Both the position numbers and the translations under genes were made by a program. From positions 8,990,858-9,054,857 of the forward strand of contig OZ025214.1 in the NCBI GenBank assembly GCA_964019055.1: 64,000 nt of DNA, given 5' to 3'. Within the stretch, counting starts at the first letter, position 1; each line of letters opens with the position of its first letter. This document shows positions 47,801-58,549 of this stretch, in pieces. The stretch comes from Anthopleura xanthogrammica. Taxonomy: Eukaryota; Cnidaria; Anthozoa; Actiniaria; Actiniidae. Under the pieces are notes generated by a model. It made no database searches and was not told the origin of the DNA. It worked only from the letters and a program-made list of their open reading frames with translations.

Positions 47801-50800
47801 TTTCCAGCAAAACAGTGTTTTGGACACCCAAAATGTGCTTTTCCCGGCCAAAACTTGCGTTTAGCAGTGAAAACGTCGTGTTTCGAGCAAAAGAAAATTC
47901 TCAGCAAATTTCCAATTTTGTCAGCAAAAAACAGCTTTTTTGACCAAAAAGCACCTTTACTCAGTCAAAACCGAATTTTTTTTCGCCAAAAAGTCGTGTT
48001 TTTATCTCAAGAGGTATTTTCATGAGCAAAAAGTGGGGGTTTCAGCCAACAGGTGACGGCGTAAGCGAAAAACCTGGTTTTGAGAGCCAAAATGGCCATT
48101 TTTCAGTTTTTTGGGCTAAAAAGCTTTTTTTTCCAGCAAAACAGTGTTTTGGACACCCAAAATGTGCTTTTCCCGGCCAAAACTTGCGTTTAGCAGTGAA
48201 AACGTCGTGTTTCGAGCAAAAGAAAATTCTCAGCAAATTTCCAATTTTGTCAGCAAAAAACAGCTTTTTTGACCAAAAAGCACCTTTACTCAGTCAAAAC
48301 CGAATTTTTTTTCGCCAAAAAGTCGTGTTTTTATCTCAAGAGGTATTTTCATGAGCAAAAAGTGGGGGTTTCAGCCAACAGGTGACGGCGTAAGCGAAAA
48401 ACCTGGTTTTGAGAGCCAAAATGGCCATTTTTCAGTTTTTTGGGCTAAAAAGCTTTTTTTTCCAGCAAAACAGTGTTTTGGACACCCAAAATGTGCTTTT
48501 CCCGGCCAAAACTTGCGTTTAGCAGTGAAAACGTCGTGTTTCGAGCAAAAGAAAATTCTCAGCAAATTTCCAATTTTGTCAGCAAAAAACAGCTTTTTTG
48601 ACCAAAAAGCACCTTTACTCAGTCAAAACCGAATTTTTTTTCGCCAAAAAGTCGTGTTTTTATCTCAAGAGGTATTTTCATGAGCAAAAAGTGGGGGTTT
48701 CAGCCAACAGGTGACGGCGTAAGCGAAAAACCTGGTTTTGAGAGCCAAAATGGCCATTTTTCAGTTTTTTGGGCTAAAAAGCTTTTTTTTCCAGCAAAAC
48801 AGTGTTTTGGACACCCAAAATGTGCTTTTCCCGGCCAAAACTTGCGTTTAGCAGTGAAAACGTCGTGTTTCGAGCAAAAGAAAATTCTCAGCAAATTTCC
48901 AATTTTGTCAGCAAAAAACAGCTTTTTTGACCAAAAAGCACCTTTACTCAGTCAAAACCGAATTTTTTTTCGCCAAAAAGTCGTGTTTTTATCTCAAGAG
49001 GTATTTTCATGAGCAAAAAGTGGGGGTTTCAGCCAACAGGTGACGGCGTAAGCGAAAAACCTGGTTTTGAGAGCCAAAATGGCCATTTTTCAGTTTTTTG
49101 GGCTAAAAAGCTTTTTTTTCCAGCAAAACAGTGTTTTGGACACCCAAAATGTGCTTTTCCCGGCCAAAACTTGCGTTTAGCAGTGAAAACGTCGTGTTTC
49201 GAGCAAAAGAAAATTCTCAGCAAATTTCCAATTTTGTCAGCAAAAAACAGCTTTTTTGACCAAAAAGCACCTTTACTCAGTCAAAACCGAATTTTTTTTC
49301 GCCAAAAAGTCGTGTTTTTATCTCAAGAGGTATTTTCATGAGCAAAAAGTGGGGGTTTCAGCCAACAGGTGACGGCGTAAGCGAAAAACCTGGTTTTGAG
49401 AGCCAAAATGGCCATTTTTCAGTTTTTTGGGCTAAAAAGCTTTTTTTTCCAGCAAAACAGTGTTTTGGACACCCAAAATGTGCTTTTCCCGGCCAAAACT
49501 TGCGTTTAGCAGTGAAAACGTCGTGTTTCGAGCAAAAGAAAATTCTCAGCAAATTTCCAATTTTGTCAGCAAAAAACAGCTTTTTTGACCAAAAAGCACC
49601 TTTACTCAGTCAAAACCGAATTTTTTTTCGCCAAAAAGTCGTGTTTTTATCTCAAGAGGTATTTTCATGAGCAAAAAGTGGGGGTTTCAGCCAACAGGTG
49701 ACGGCGTAAGCGAAAAACCTGGTTTTGAGAGCCAAAATGGCCATTTTTCAGTTTTTTGGGCTAAAAAGCTTTTTTTTCCAGCAAAACAGTGTTTTGGACA
49801 CCCAAAATGTGCTTTTCCCGGCCAAAACTTGCGTTTAGCAGTGAAAACGTCGTGTTTCGAGCAAAAGAAAATTCTCAGCAAATTTCCAATTTTGTCAGCA
49901 AAAAACAGCTTTTTTGACCAAAAAGCACCTTTACTCAGTCAAAACCGAATTTTTTTTCGCCAAAAAGTCGTGTTTTTATCTCAAGAGGTATTTTCATGAG
50001 CAAAAAGTGGGGGTTTCAGCCAACAGGTGACGGCGTAAGCGAAAAACCTGGTTTTGAGAGCCAAAATGGCCATTTTTCAGTTTTTTGGGCTAAAAAGCTT
50101 TTTTTTCCAGCAAAACAGTGTTTTGGACACCCAAAATGTGCTTTTCCCGGCCAAAACTTGCGTTTAGCAGTGAAAACGTCGTGTTTCGAGCAAAAGAAAA
50201 TTCTCAGCAAATTTCCAATTTTGTCAGCAAAAAACAGCTTTTTTGACCAAAAAGCACCTTTACTCAGTCAAAACCGAATTTTTTTTCGCCAAAAAGTCGT
50301 GTTTTTATCTCAAGAGGTATTTTCATGAGCAAAAAGTGGGGGTTTCAGCCAACAGGTGACGGCGTAAGCGAAAAACCTGGTTTTGAGAGCCAAAATGGCC
50401 ATTTTTCAGTTTTTTGGGCTAAAAAGCTTTTTTTTCCAGCAAAACAGTGTTTTGGACACCCAAAATGTGCTTTTCCCGGCCAAAACTTGCGTTTAGCAGT
50501 GAAAACGTCGTGTTTCGAGCAAAAGAAAATTCTCAGCAAATTTCCAATTTTGTCAGCAAAAAACAGCTTTTTTGACCAAAAAGCACCTTTACTCAGTCAA
50601 AACCGAATTTTTTTTCGCCAAAAAGTCGTGTTTTTATCTCAAGAGGTATTTTCATGAGCAAAAAGTGGGGGTTTCAGCCAACAGGTGACGGCGTAAGCGA
50701 AAAACCTGGTTTTGAGAGCCAAAATGGCCATTTTTCAGTTTTTTGGGCTAAAAAGCTTTTTTTTCCAGCAAAACAGTGTTTTGGACACCCAAAATGTGCT

Positions 50801-52298
50801 TTTCCCGGCCAAAACTTGCGTTTAGCAGTGAAAACGTCGTGTTTCGAGCAAAAGAAAATTCTCAGCAAATTTCCAATTTTGTCAGCAAAAAACAGCTTTT
50901 TTGACCAAAAAGCACCTTTACTCAGTCAAAACCGAATTTTTTTTCGCCAAAAAGTCGTGTTTTTATCTCAAGAGGTATTTTCATGAGCAAAAAGTGGGGG
51001 TTTCAGCCAACAGGTGACGGCGTAAGCGAAAAACCTGGTTTTGAGAGCCAAAATGGCCATTTTTCAGTTTTTTGGGCTAAAAAGCTTTTTTTTCCAGCAA
51101 AACAGTGTTTTGGACACCCAAAATGTGCTTTTCCCGGCCAAAACTTGCGTTTAGCAGTGAAAACGTCGTGTTTCGAGCAAAAGAAAATTCTCAGCAAATT
51201 TCCAATTTTGTCAGCAAAAAACAGCTTTTTTGACCAAAAAGCACCTTTACTCAGTCAAAACCGAATTTTTTTTCGCCAAAAAGTCGTGTTTTTATGTCAA
51301 GAGGTATTTTCATGAGCAAAAAGTGGGGGTTTCAGCCAACAGGTGACGGCGTAAGCGAAAAACCTGGTTTTGAGAGCCAAAATGGCCATTTTTCAGTTTT
51401 TTGGGCTAAAAAGCTTTTTTTTCCAGCAAAACAGTGTTTTGGACACCCAAAATGTGCTTTTCCCGGCCAAAACTTGCGTTTAGCAGTGAAAACGTCGTGT
51501 TTCGAGCAAAAGAAAATTCTCAGCAAATTTCCAATTTTGTCAGCAAAAAACAGCTTTTTTGACCAAAAAGCACCTTTACTCAGTCAAAACCGAATTTTTT
51601 TTCGCCAAAAAGTCGTGTTTTTATCTCAAGAGGTATTTTCATGAGCAAAAAGTGGGGGTTTCAGCCAACAGGTGACGGCGTAAGCGAAAAACCTGGTTTT
51701 GAGAGCCAAAATGGCCATTTTTCAGTTTTTTGGGCTAAAAAGCTTTTTTTTCCAGCAAAAAAGTGTTTTGGACACCCAAAATGTGCTTTTCCCGGCCAAA
51801 ACTTGCGTTTAGCAGTGAAAACGTCGTGTTTCGAGCAAAAGAAAATTCTCAGCAAATTTCCAATTTTGTCAGCAAAAAACAGCTTTTTTGACCAAAAAGC
51901 ACCTTTACTCAGTCAAAACCGAATTTTTTTTCGCCAAAAAGTCGTGTTTTTATCTCAAGAGGTATTTTCATGAGCAAAAAGTGGGGGTTTCAGCCAACAG
52001 GTGACGGCGTAAGCGAAAAACCTGGTTTTGAGAGCCAAAATGGCCATTTTTCAGTTTTTTGGGCTAAAAAGCTTTTTTTTCCAGCAAAACAGTGTTTTGG
52101 ACACCCAAAATGTGCTTTTCCCGGCCAAAACTTGCGTTTAGCAGTGAAAACGTCGTGTTTCGAGCAAAAGAAAATTCTCAGCAAATTTCCAATTTTGTCA
52201 GCAAAAAACAGCTTTTTTGACCAAAAAGCACCTTTACTCAGTCAAAACCGAATTTTTTTTCGCCAAAAAGTCGTGTTTTTATCTCAAGAGGTATTTTC
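38810..52298. repeat. Homogenised core II (41 units)
   Basis: All units are 329 bp. I see only three differences: CAGCCAAAACC at 43087, TTTATGTCAAG at the end of the unit at 50983, and GCAAAAAAGTG at 51641. The consensus is the same as core I, so the two cores belong to one homogenisation group despite the disturbed block between them. No other feature is seen in these 13.5 kb. Confidence 0.88.
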
Positions 52299-52961
52299 AT
52301 GAGCAAAAAGTGGGGGTTTCAGCCAACAGGTGACGGCGTAAGCGAAAAACCTGGTTTTGAGAGCCAAAATGGCCATTTTTCAGTTTTTTGGGCTAAAAAG
52401 CTTTTTTTTCCAGCAAAACAGTGTTTTGGACACCCAAAATGTGCTTTTCCCGGCCAAAACTTGCGTTTAGCAGTGAAAACGTCGTGTTTCGAGCAAAAGA
52501 AAATTCTCAGCAAATTTCCAATTTTGTCAGCAAAAAACAGCTTTTTTGACCAAAAAGCACCTTTACTCAGTCCAAACCGAATTTTTTTTCGCCAAAAAGT
52601 CGTGTTTTTATCTCAAGGAGGTATTTTCATGAGCAAAAAGTGGGGGTTTCAGCCAACAGGTGACGGCGTAAGCGAAAAACCTGGTTTTGAGAGCCAAAAT
52701 GGCCATTTTTCAGTTTTTTGGGCTAAAAAGCTTTTTTTTCCAGCAAAACAGTGTTTTGGACACCCAAAATGTGCTTTTCCCGGCCAAAACTTGCGTTTAG
52801 CAGTGAAAACGTCGTGTTTCGAGCAAAAGAAAATTCTCAGCAAATTTCCAATTTTGTCAGCAAAAAACAGCTTTTTTGACCAAAAAGCACCTTTACTCAG
52901 TCAAAACCGAATTTTTTTTCGCCAAAAAGTCGTGTTTTTATCTCAAGAGGTATTTTCATGA
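52299..52961 (+). other. 220-codon fused open frame over two units (not a gene)
   Basis: The unit at 52299 has an extra G (CTCAAGGAGG for CTCAAGAGG), making it 330 bp and keeping the frame open into the next unit. It also carries the CAGTCCAAACC variant seen near 6-8 kb. No unit to its right repeats the inserted G. Confidence 0.8.
52615..52628 (+). other. AAGGAGG variant upstream of the ATG at 52629
   Basis: The one-base insertion changes AAGAGG into AAGGAGG (52615-52621), a perfect match to the bacterial anti-16S complement, 7 nt before ATG. It occurs once. Given the setting I regard it as coincidence, but it is the strongest such motif in the window. Confidence 0.3.
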
Positions 52962-53286
52962 GCAAAAAGTGGGGGTTTCAGCCAACAGGTGACGGCGTAA
53001 GCGAAAAACCTGGTTTTGAGAGCCAAAATGGCCATTTTTCAGTTTTTTGGGCTAAAAAGCTTTTTTTTCCAGCAAAACAGTGTTTTGAACACCCAAAATG
53101 TGCTTTTCCCGGCCAAAACTTGCGTTTAGCAGTGAAAACGTCGTGTTTCGAGCAAAAGAAAATTCTCAGCAAATTTCCAATTTTGTCAGCAAAAAACAGC
53201 TTTTTTGACCAAAAAGCACCTTTACTCAGTCAAAACCGAATTTTTTTTCGCCAAAAAGTCGTGTTTTTATCTCAAGAGGTATTTTC

Positions 53287-53614
53287 ATGAGCAAAAAGTG
53301 GGGGTTTCAGCCAACAGGTGACGGCGTAAGCGAAAAACCTGGTTTTGAGAGCCAAAATGGCCATTTTTCAGTTTTTTGGGCTAAAAGCTTTTTTTTCCAG
53401 CAAAACAGTGTTTTGGACACCCAAAATGTGCTTTTCCCGGCCAAAACTTGCGTTTAGCAGTGAAAACGTCGTGTTTCGAGCAAAAGAAAATTCTCAGCAA
53501 ATTTCCAATTTTGTCAGCAAAAAACAGCTTTTTTGACCAAAAAGCACCTTTACTCAGTCAAAACCGAATTTTTTTTCGCCAAAAAGTCGTGTTTTTATCT
53601 CAAGAGGTATTTTC
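53287..53614. repeat. 328-bp unit with one A deleted
   Basis: GGGCTAAAAGC replaces GGGCTAAAAAGC near 53380, shortening the A5 tract of the HindIII palindrome to A4. The HindIII site is kept. The forward frame is shifted, so the 110-codon frame is lost in this unit. Confidence 0.85.
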
Positions 53615-55259
53615 ATGAGCAAAAAGTGGGGGTTTCAGCCAACAGGTGACGGCGTAAGCGAAAAACCTGGTTTTGAGAGCCAAAATGGCCATTTTTCAGT
53701 TTTTTGGGCTAAAAAGCTTTTTTTTCCAGCAAAACAGTGTTTTGGACACCCAAAATGTGCTTTTCCCGGCCAAAACTTGCGTTTAGCAGTGAAAACGTCG
53801 TGTTTCGAGCAAAAGAAAATTCTCAGCAAATTTCCAATTTTGTCAGCAAAAAACAGCTTTTTTGACCAAAAAGCACCTTTACTCAGTCAAAACCGAATTT
53901 TTTTTCGCCAAAAAGTCGTGTTTTTATCTCAAGAGGTATTTTCATGAGCAAAAAGTGGGGGTTTCAGCCAACAGGTGACGGCGTAAGCGAAAAACCTGGT
54001 TTTGAGAGCCAAAATGGCCATTTTTCAGTTTTTTGGGCTAAAAAGCTTTTTTTTCCAGCAAAACAGTGTTTTGGACACCCAAAATGTGCTTTTCCCGGCC
54101 AAAACTTGCGTTTAGCAGTGAAAACGTCGTGTTTCGAGCAAAAGAAAATTCTCAGCAAATTTCCAATTTTGTCAGCAAAAAACAGCTTTTTGGACCAAAA
54201 AGCACCTTTACTCAGTCAAAACCGAATTTTTTTTCGCCAAAAAGTCGTGTTTTTATCTCAAGAGGTATTTTCATGAGCAAAAAGTGGGGGTTTCAGCCAA
54301 CAGGTGACGGCGTAAGCGAAAAACCTGGTTTTGAGAGCCGAAATGGCCATTTTTCAGTTTTTTGGGCTAAAAAGCTTTTTTTTCCAGCAAAACAGTGTTT
54401 TGGACACCCAAAATGTGCTTTTCCCGGCCAAAACTTGCGTTTAGCAGTGAAAACGTCGTGTTTCGAGCAAAAGAAAATTCTCAGCAAATTTCCAATTTTG
54501 TCAGCAAAAAACAGCTTTTTTGACCAAAAAGCACCTTTACTCAGTCAAAACCGAATTTTTTTTCGCCAAAAAGTCGTGTTTTTATCTCAAGAGGTATTTT
54601 CATGAGCAAAAAGTGGGGGTTTCAGCCAACAGGTGACGGCGTAAGCGAAAAACCTGGTTTTGAGAGCCAAAATGGCCATTTTTCAGTTTTTTGGGCTAAA
54701 AAGCTTTTTTTTCCAGCAAAACAGTGTTTTGGACACCCAAAATGTGCTTTTCCCGGCCAAAACTTGCGTTTAGCAGTGAAAACGTCGTGTTTCGAGCAAA
54801 AGAAAATTCTCAGCAAATTTCCAATTTTGTCAGCAAAAAACAGCTTTTTTGACCAAAAAGCACCTTTACTCAGTCAAAACCGAATTTTTTTTCGCCAAAA
54901 AGTCGTGTTTTTATCTCAAGAGGTATTTTCATGAGCAAAAAGTGGGGGTTTCAGCCAACAGGTGACGGCGTAAGCGAAAAACCTGGTTTTGAGAGCCAAA
55001 ATGGCCATTTTTCAGTTTTTTGGGCTAAAAAGCTTTTTTTTCCAGCAAAACAGTGTTTTGGACACCCAAAATGTGCTTTTCCCGGCCAAAACTTGCGTTT
55101 AGCAGTGAAAACGTCGTGTTTCGAGCAAAAGAAAATTCTCAGCAAATTTCCAATTTTGTCAGCAAAAAACAGCTTTTTTGACCAAAAAGCACCTTTACTC
55201 AGTCAAAACCGAATTTTTTTTCGCCAAAAAGTCGTGTTTTTATCTCAAGAGGTATTTTC

Positions 55260-55588
55260 ATGAGCAAAAAGTGGGGGTTTCAGCCAACAGGTGACGGCGT
55301 AAGCGAAAAACCTGGTTTTGAGAGCCGAAATGGCCATTTTTCAGTTTTTTGAGCTAAAAAGCTTTTTTTTCCAGCAAAACAGTGTTTTGGACACCCAAAA
55401 TGTGCTTTTCCCGGCCAAAACTTGCGTTTAGCAGTGAAAACGTCGTGTTTCGAGCAAAAGAAAATTCTCAGCAAATTTCCAATTTTGTCAGCAAAAAACA
55501 GCTTTTTTGACCAAAAAGCACCTTTACTCAGTCAAAACCGAATTTTTTTTCGCCAAAAAGTCGTGTTTTTATCTCAAGAGGTATTTTC
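55260..55588. repeat. Unit with a premature stop at codon 31
   Basis: TTTTTTGAGCTAAAA replaces TTTTTTGGGCTAAAA, making codon 31 TGA (55350-55352) instead of TGG. It also carries the GCCGAAATGG marker. With the unit at 6569 this is the second substitution that closes the forward frame. Confidence 0.85.
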
Positions 55589-56904
55589 ATGAGCAAAAAG
55601 TGGGGGTTTCAGCCAACAGGTGACGGCGTAAGCGAAAAACCTGGTTTTGAGAGCCGAAATGGCCATTTTTCAGTTTTTTGGGCTAAAAAGCTTTTTTTCC
55701 CAGCAAAACAGTGTTTTGGACACCCAAAATGTGCTTTTCCCGGCCAAAACTTGCGTTTAGCAGTGAAAACGTCGTGTTTCGAGCAAAAGAAAATTCTCAG
55801 CAAATTTCCAATTTTGTCAGCAAAAAACAGCTTTTTTGACCAAAAAGCACCTTTACTCAGTCAAAACCGAATTTTTTTTCGCCAAAAAGTCGTGTTTTTA
55901 TCTCAAGAGGTATTTTCATGAGCAAAAAGTGGGGGTTTCAGCCAACAGGTGACGGCGTAAGCGAAAAACCTGGTTTTGAGAGCCAAAATGGCCATTTTTC
56001 AGTTTTTTGGGCTAAAAAGCTTTTTTTCCCAGCAAAACAGTGTTTTGGACACCCAAAATGTGCTTTTCCCGGCCAAAACTTGCGTTTAGCAGTGAAAACG
56101 TCGTGTTTCGAGCAAAAGAAAATTCTCAGCAAATTTCCAATTTTGTCAGCAAAAAACAGCTTTTTGGACCAAAAAGCACCTTTACTCAGTCAAAACCGAA
56201 TTTTTTTTCGCCAAAAAGTCGTGTTTTTATCTCAAGAGGTATTTTCATGAGCAAAAAGTGGGGGTTTCAGCCAACAGGTGACGGCGTAAGCGAAAAACCT
56301 GGTTTTGAGAGCCAAAATGGCCATTTTTCAGTTTTTTGGGCTAAAAAGCTTTTTTTTCCAGCAAAACAGTGTTTTGGACACCCAAAATGTGCTTTTCCCG
56401 GCCAAAACTTGCGTTTAGCAGTGAAAACGTCGTGTTTCGAGCAAAAGAAAATTCTCAGCAAATTTCCAATTTTGTCAGCAAAAAACAGCTTTTTTGACCA
56501 AAAAGCACCTTTACTCAGTCAAAACCGAATTTTTTTTCGCCAAAAAGTCGTGTTTTTATCTCAAGAGGTATTTTCATGAGCAAAAAGTGGGGGTTTCAGC
56601 CAACAGGTGACGGCGTAAGCGAAAAACCTGGTTTTGAGAGCCGAAATGGCCATTTTTCAGTTTTTTGGGCTAAAAAGCTTTTTTTTCCAGCAAAACAGTG
56701 TTTTGGACACCCAAAATGTGCTTTTCCCGGCCAAAACTTGCGTTTAGCAGTGAAAACGTCGTGTTTCGAGCAAAAGAAAATTCTCAGCAAATTTCCAATT
56801 TTGTCAGCAAAAAACAGCTTTTTTGACCAAAAAGCACCTTTACTCAGTCAAAACCGAATTTTTTTTCGCCAAAAAGTCGTGTTTTTATCTCAAGAGGTAT
56901 TTTC

Positions 56905-58549
56905 ATGAGCAAAAAGTGGGGGTTTCAGCCAACAGGTGACGGCGTAAGCGAAAAACCTGGTTTTGAGAGCCGAAATGGCCATTTTTCAGTTTTTTGGGCT
57001 AAAAAGCTTTTTTTTCCAGCAAAACAGTGTTTTGGACACCCAAAATGTGCTTTTCCCGGCCAAAACTTGCGTTTAGCAGTGAAAACGTCGTGTTTCGAGC
57101 AAAAGAAAATTCTCAGCAAATTTCCAATTTTGTCAGCAAAAAACAGCTTTTTTGACCAAAAAGCACCTTTACTCAGTCAAAACCGAATTTTTTTTCGCCA
57201 AAAAGTCGTGTTTTTATCTCAAGAGGTATTTTCATGAGCAAAAAGTGGGGGTTTCAGCCAACAGGTGACGGCGTAAGCGAAAAACCTGGTTTTGAGAGCC
57301 AAAATGGCCATTTTTCAGTTTTTTGGGCTAAAAAGCTTTTTTTTCCAGCAAAACAGTGTTTTGGACACCCAAAATGTGCTTTTCCCGGCCAAAACTTGCG
57401 TTTAGCAGTGAAAACGTCGTGTTTCGAGCAAAAGAAAATTCTCAGCAAATTTCCAATTTTGTCAGCAAAAAACAGCTTTTTTGACCAAAAAGCACCTTTA
57501 CTCAGTCAAAACCGAATTTTTTTTCGCCAAAAAGTCGTGTTTTTATCTCAAGAGGTATTTTCATGAGCAAAAAGTGGGGGTTTCAGCCAACAGGTGACGG
57601 CGTAAGCGAAAAACCTGGTTTTGAGAGCCGAAATGGCCATTTTTCAGTTTTTTGGGCTAAAAAGCTTTTTTTTCCAGCAAAACAGTGTTTTGGACACCCA
57701 AAATGTGCTTTTCCCGGCCAAAACTTGCGTTTAGCAGTGAAAACGTCGTGTTTCGAGCAAAAGAAAATTCTCAGCAAATTTCCAATTTTGTCAGCAAAAA
57801 ACAGCTTTTTTGACCAAAAAGCACCTTTACTCAGTCAAAACCGAATTTTTTTTCGCCAAAAAGTCGTGTTTTTATCTCAAGAGGTATTTTCATGAGCAAA
57901 AAGTGGGGGTTTCAGCCAACAGGTGACGGCGTAAGCGAAAAACCTGGTTTTGAGAGCCAAAATGGCCATTTTTCAGTTTTTTGGGCTAAAAAGCTTTTTT
58001 TTCCAGCAAAACAGTGTTTTGGACACCCAAAATGTGCTTTTCCCGGCCAAAACTTGCGTTTAGCAGTGAAAACGTCGTGTTTCGAGCAAAAGAAAATTCT
58101 CAGCAAATTTCCAATTTTGTCAGCAAAAAACAGCTTTTTTGACCAAAAAGCACCTTTACTCAGTCAAAACCGAATTTTTTTTCGCCAAAAAGTCGTGTTT
58201 TTATCTCAAGAGGTATTTTCATGAGCAAAAAGTGGGGGTTTCAGCCAACAGGTGACGGCGTAAGCGAAAAACCTGGTTTTGAGAGCCGAAATGGCCATTT
58301 TTCAGTTTTTTGGGCTAAAAAGCTTTTTTTTCCAGCAAAACAGTGTTTTGGACACCCAAAATGTGCTTTTCCCGGCCAAAACTTGCGTTTAGCAGTGAAA
58401 ACGTCGTGTTTCGAGCAAAAGAAAATTCTCAGCAAATTTCCAATTTTGTCAGCAAAAAACAGCTTTTTTGACCAAAAAGCACCTTTACTCAGTCAAAACC
58501 GAATTTTTTTTCGCCAAAAAGTCGTGTTTTTATCTCAAGAGGTATTTTC
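56905..58549. repeat. 658-bp dimeric higher-order repeat (marker alternates)
   Basis: The GCCGAAATGG marker alternates with the standard GCCAAAATGG: present at 56905, absent at 57234, present at 57563, absent at 57892, present at 58221, absent at 58550. That makes three or slightly fewer tandem copies of a two-unit block. Only one marker position supports it, so it is a tentative higher-order repeat. Confidence 0.6.

Larger units (their letters stand above)
53615..58549. repeat. Substitution-variant block (15 units)
   Basis: Two marker variants dominate. GAGAGCCGAAATGG (A to G) is in units at 54273, 55260, 55589, 56576, 56905, 57563 and 58221. CAGCTTTTTGGACC (T to G) is in units at 53944 and 55918, six units apart. 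T7CCC replaces T8CC at 55589 and 55918. All units are 329 bp, so the variation is by substitution only, unlike the indel-rich block near 35 kb. Confidence 0.82.

Noticed and set aside
53944..55918. Six-unit (1974 bp) higher-order repeat defined by the CTTTTTGGACC marker
   Set aside because: The units following the two marked copies do not match each other in the GCCGAAATGG marker (present at 54273, absent at 56247), so the six-unit block is not duplicated as a whole.
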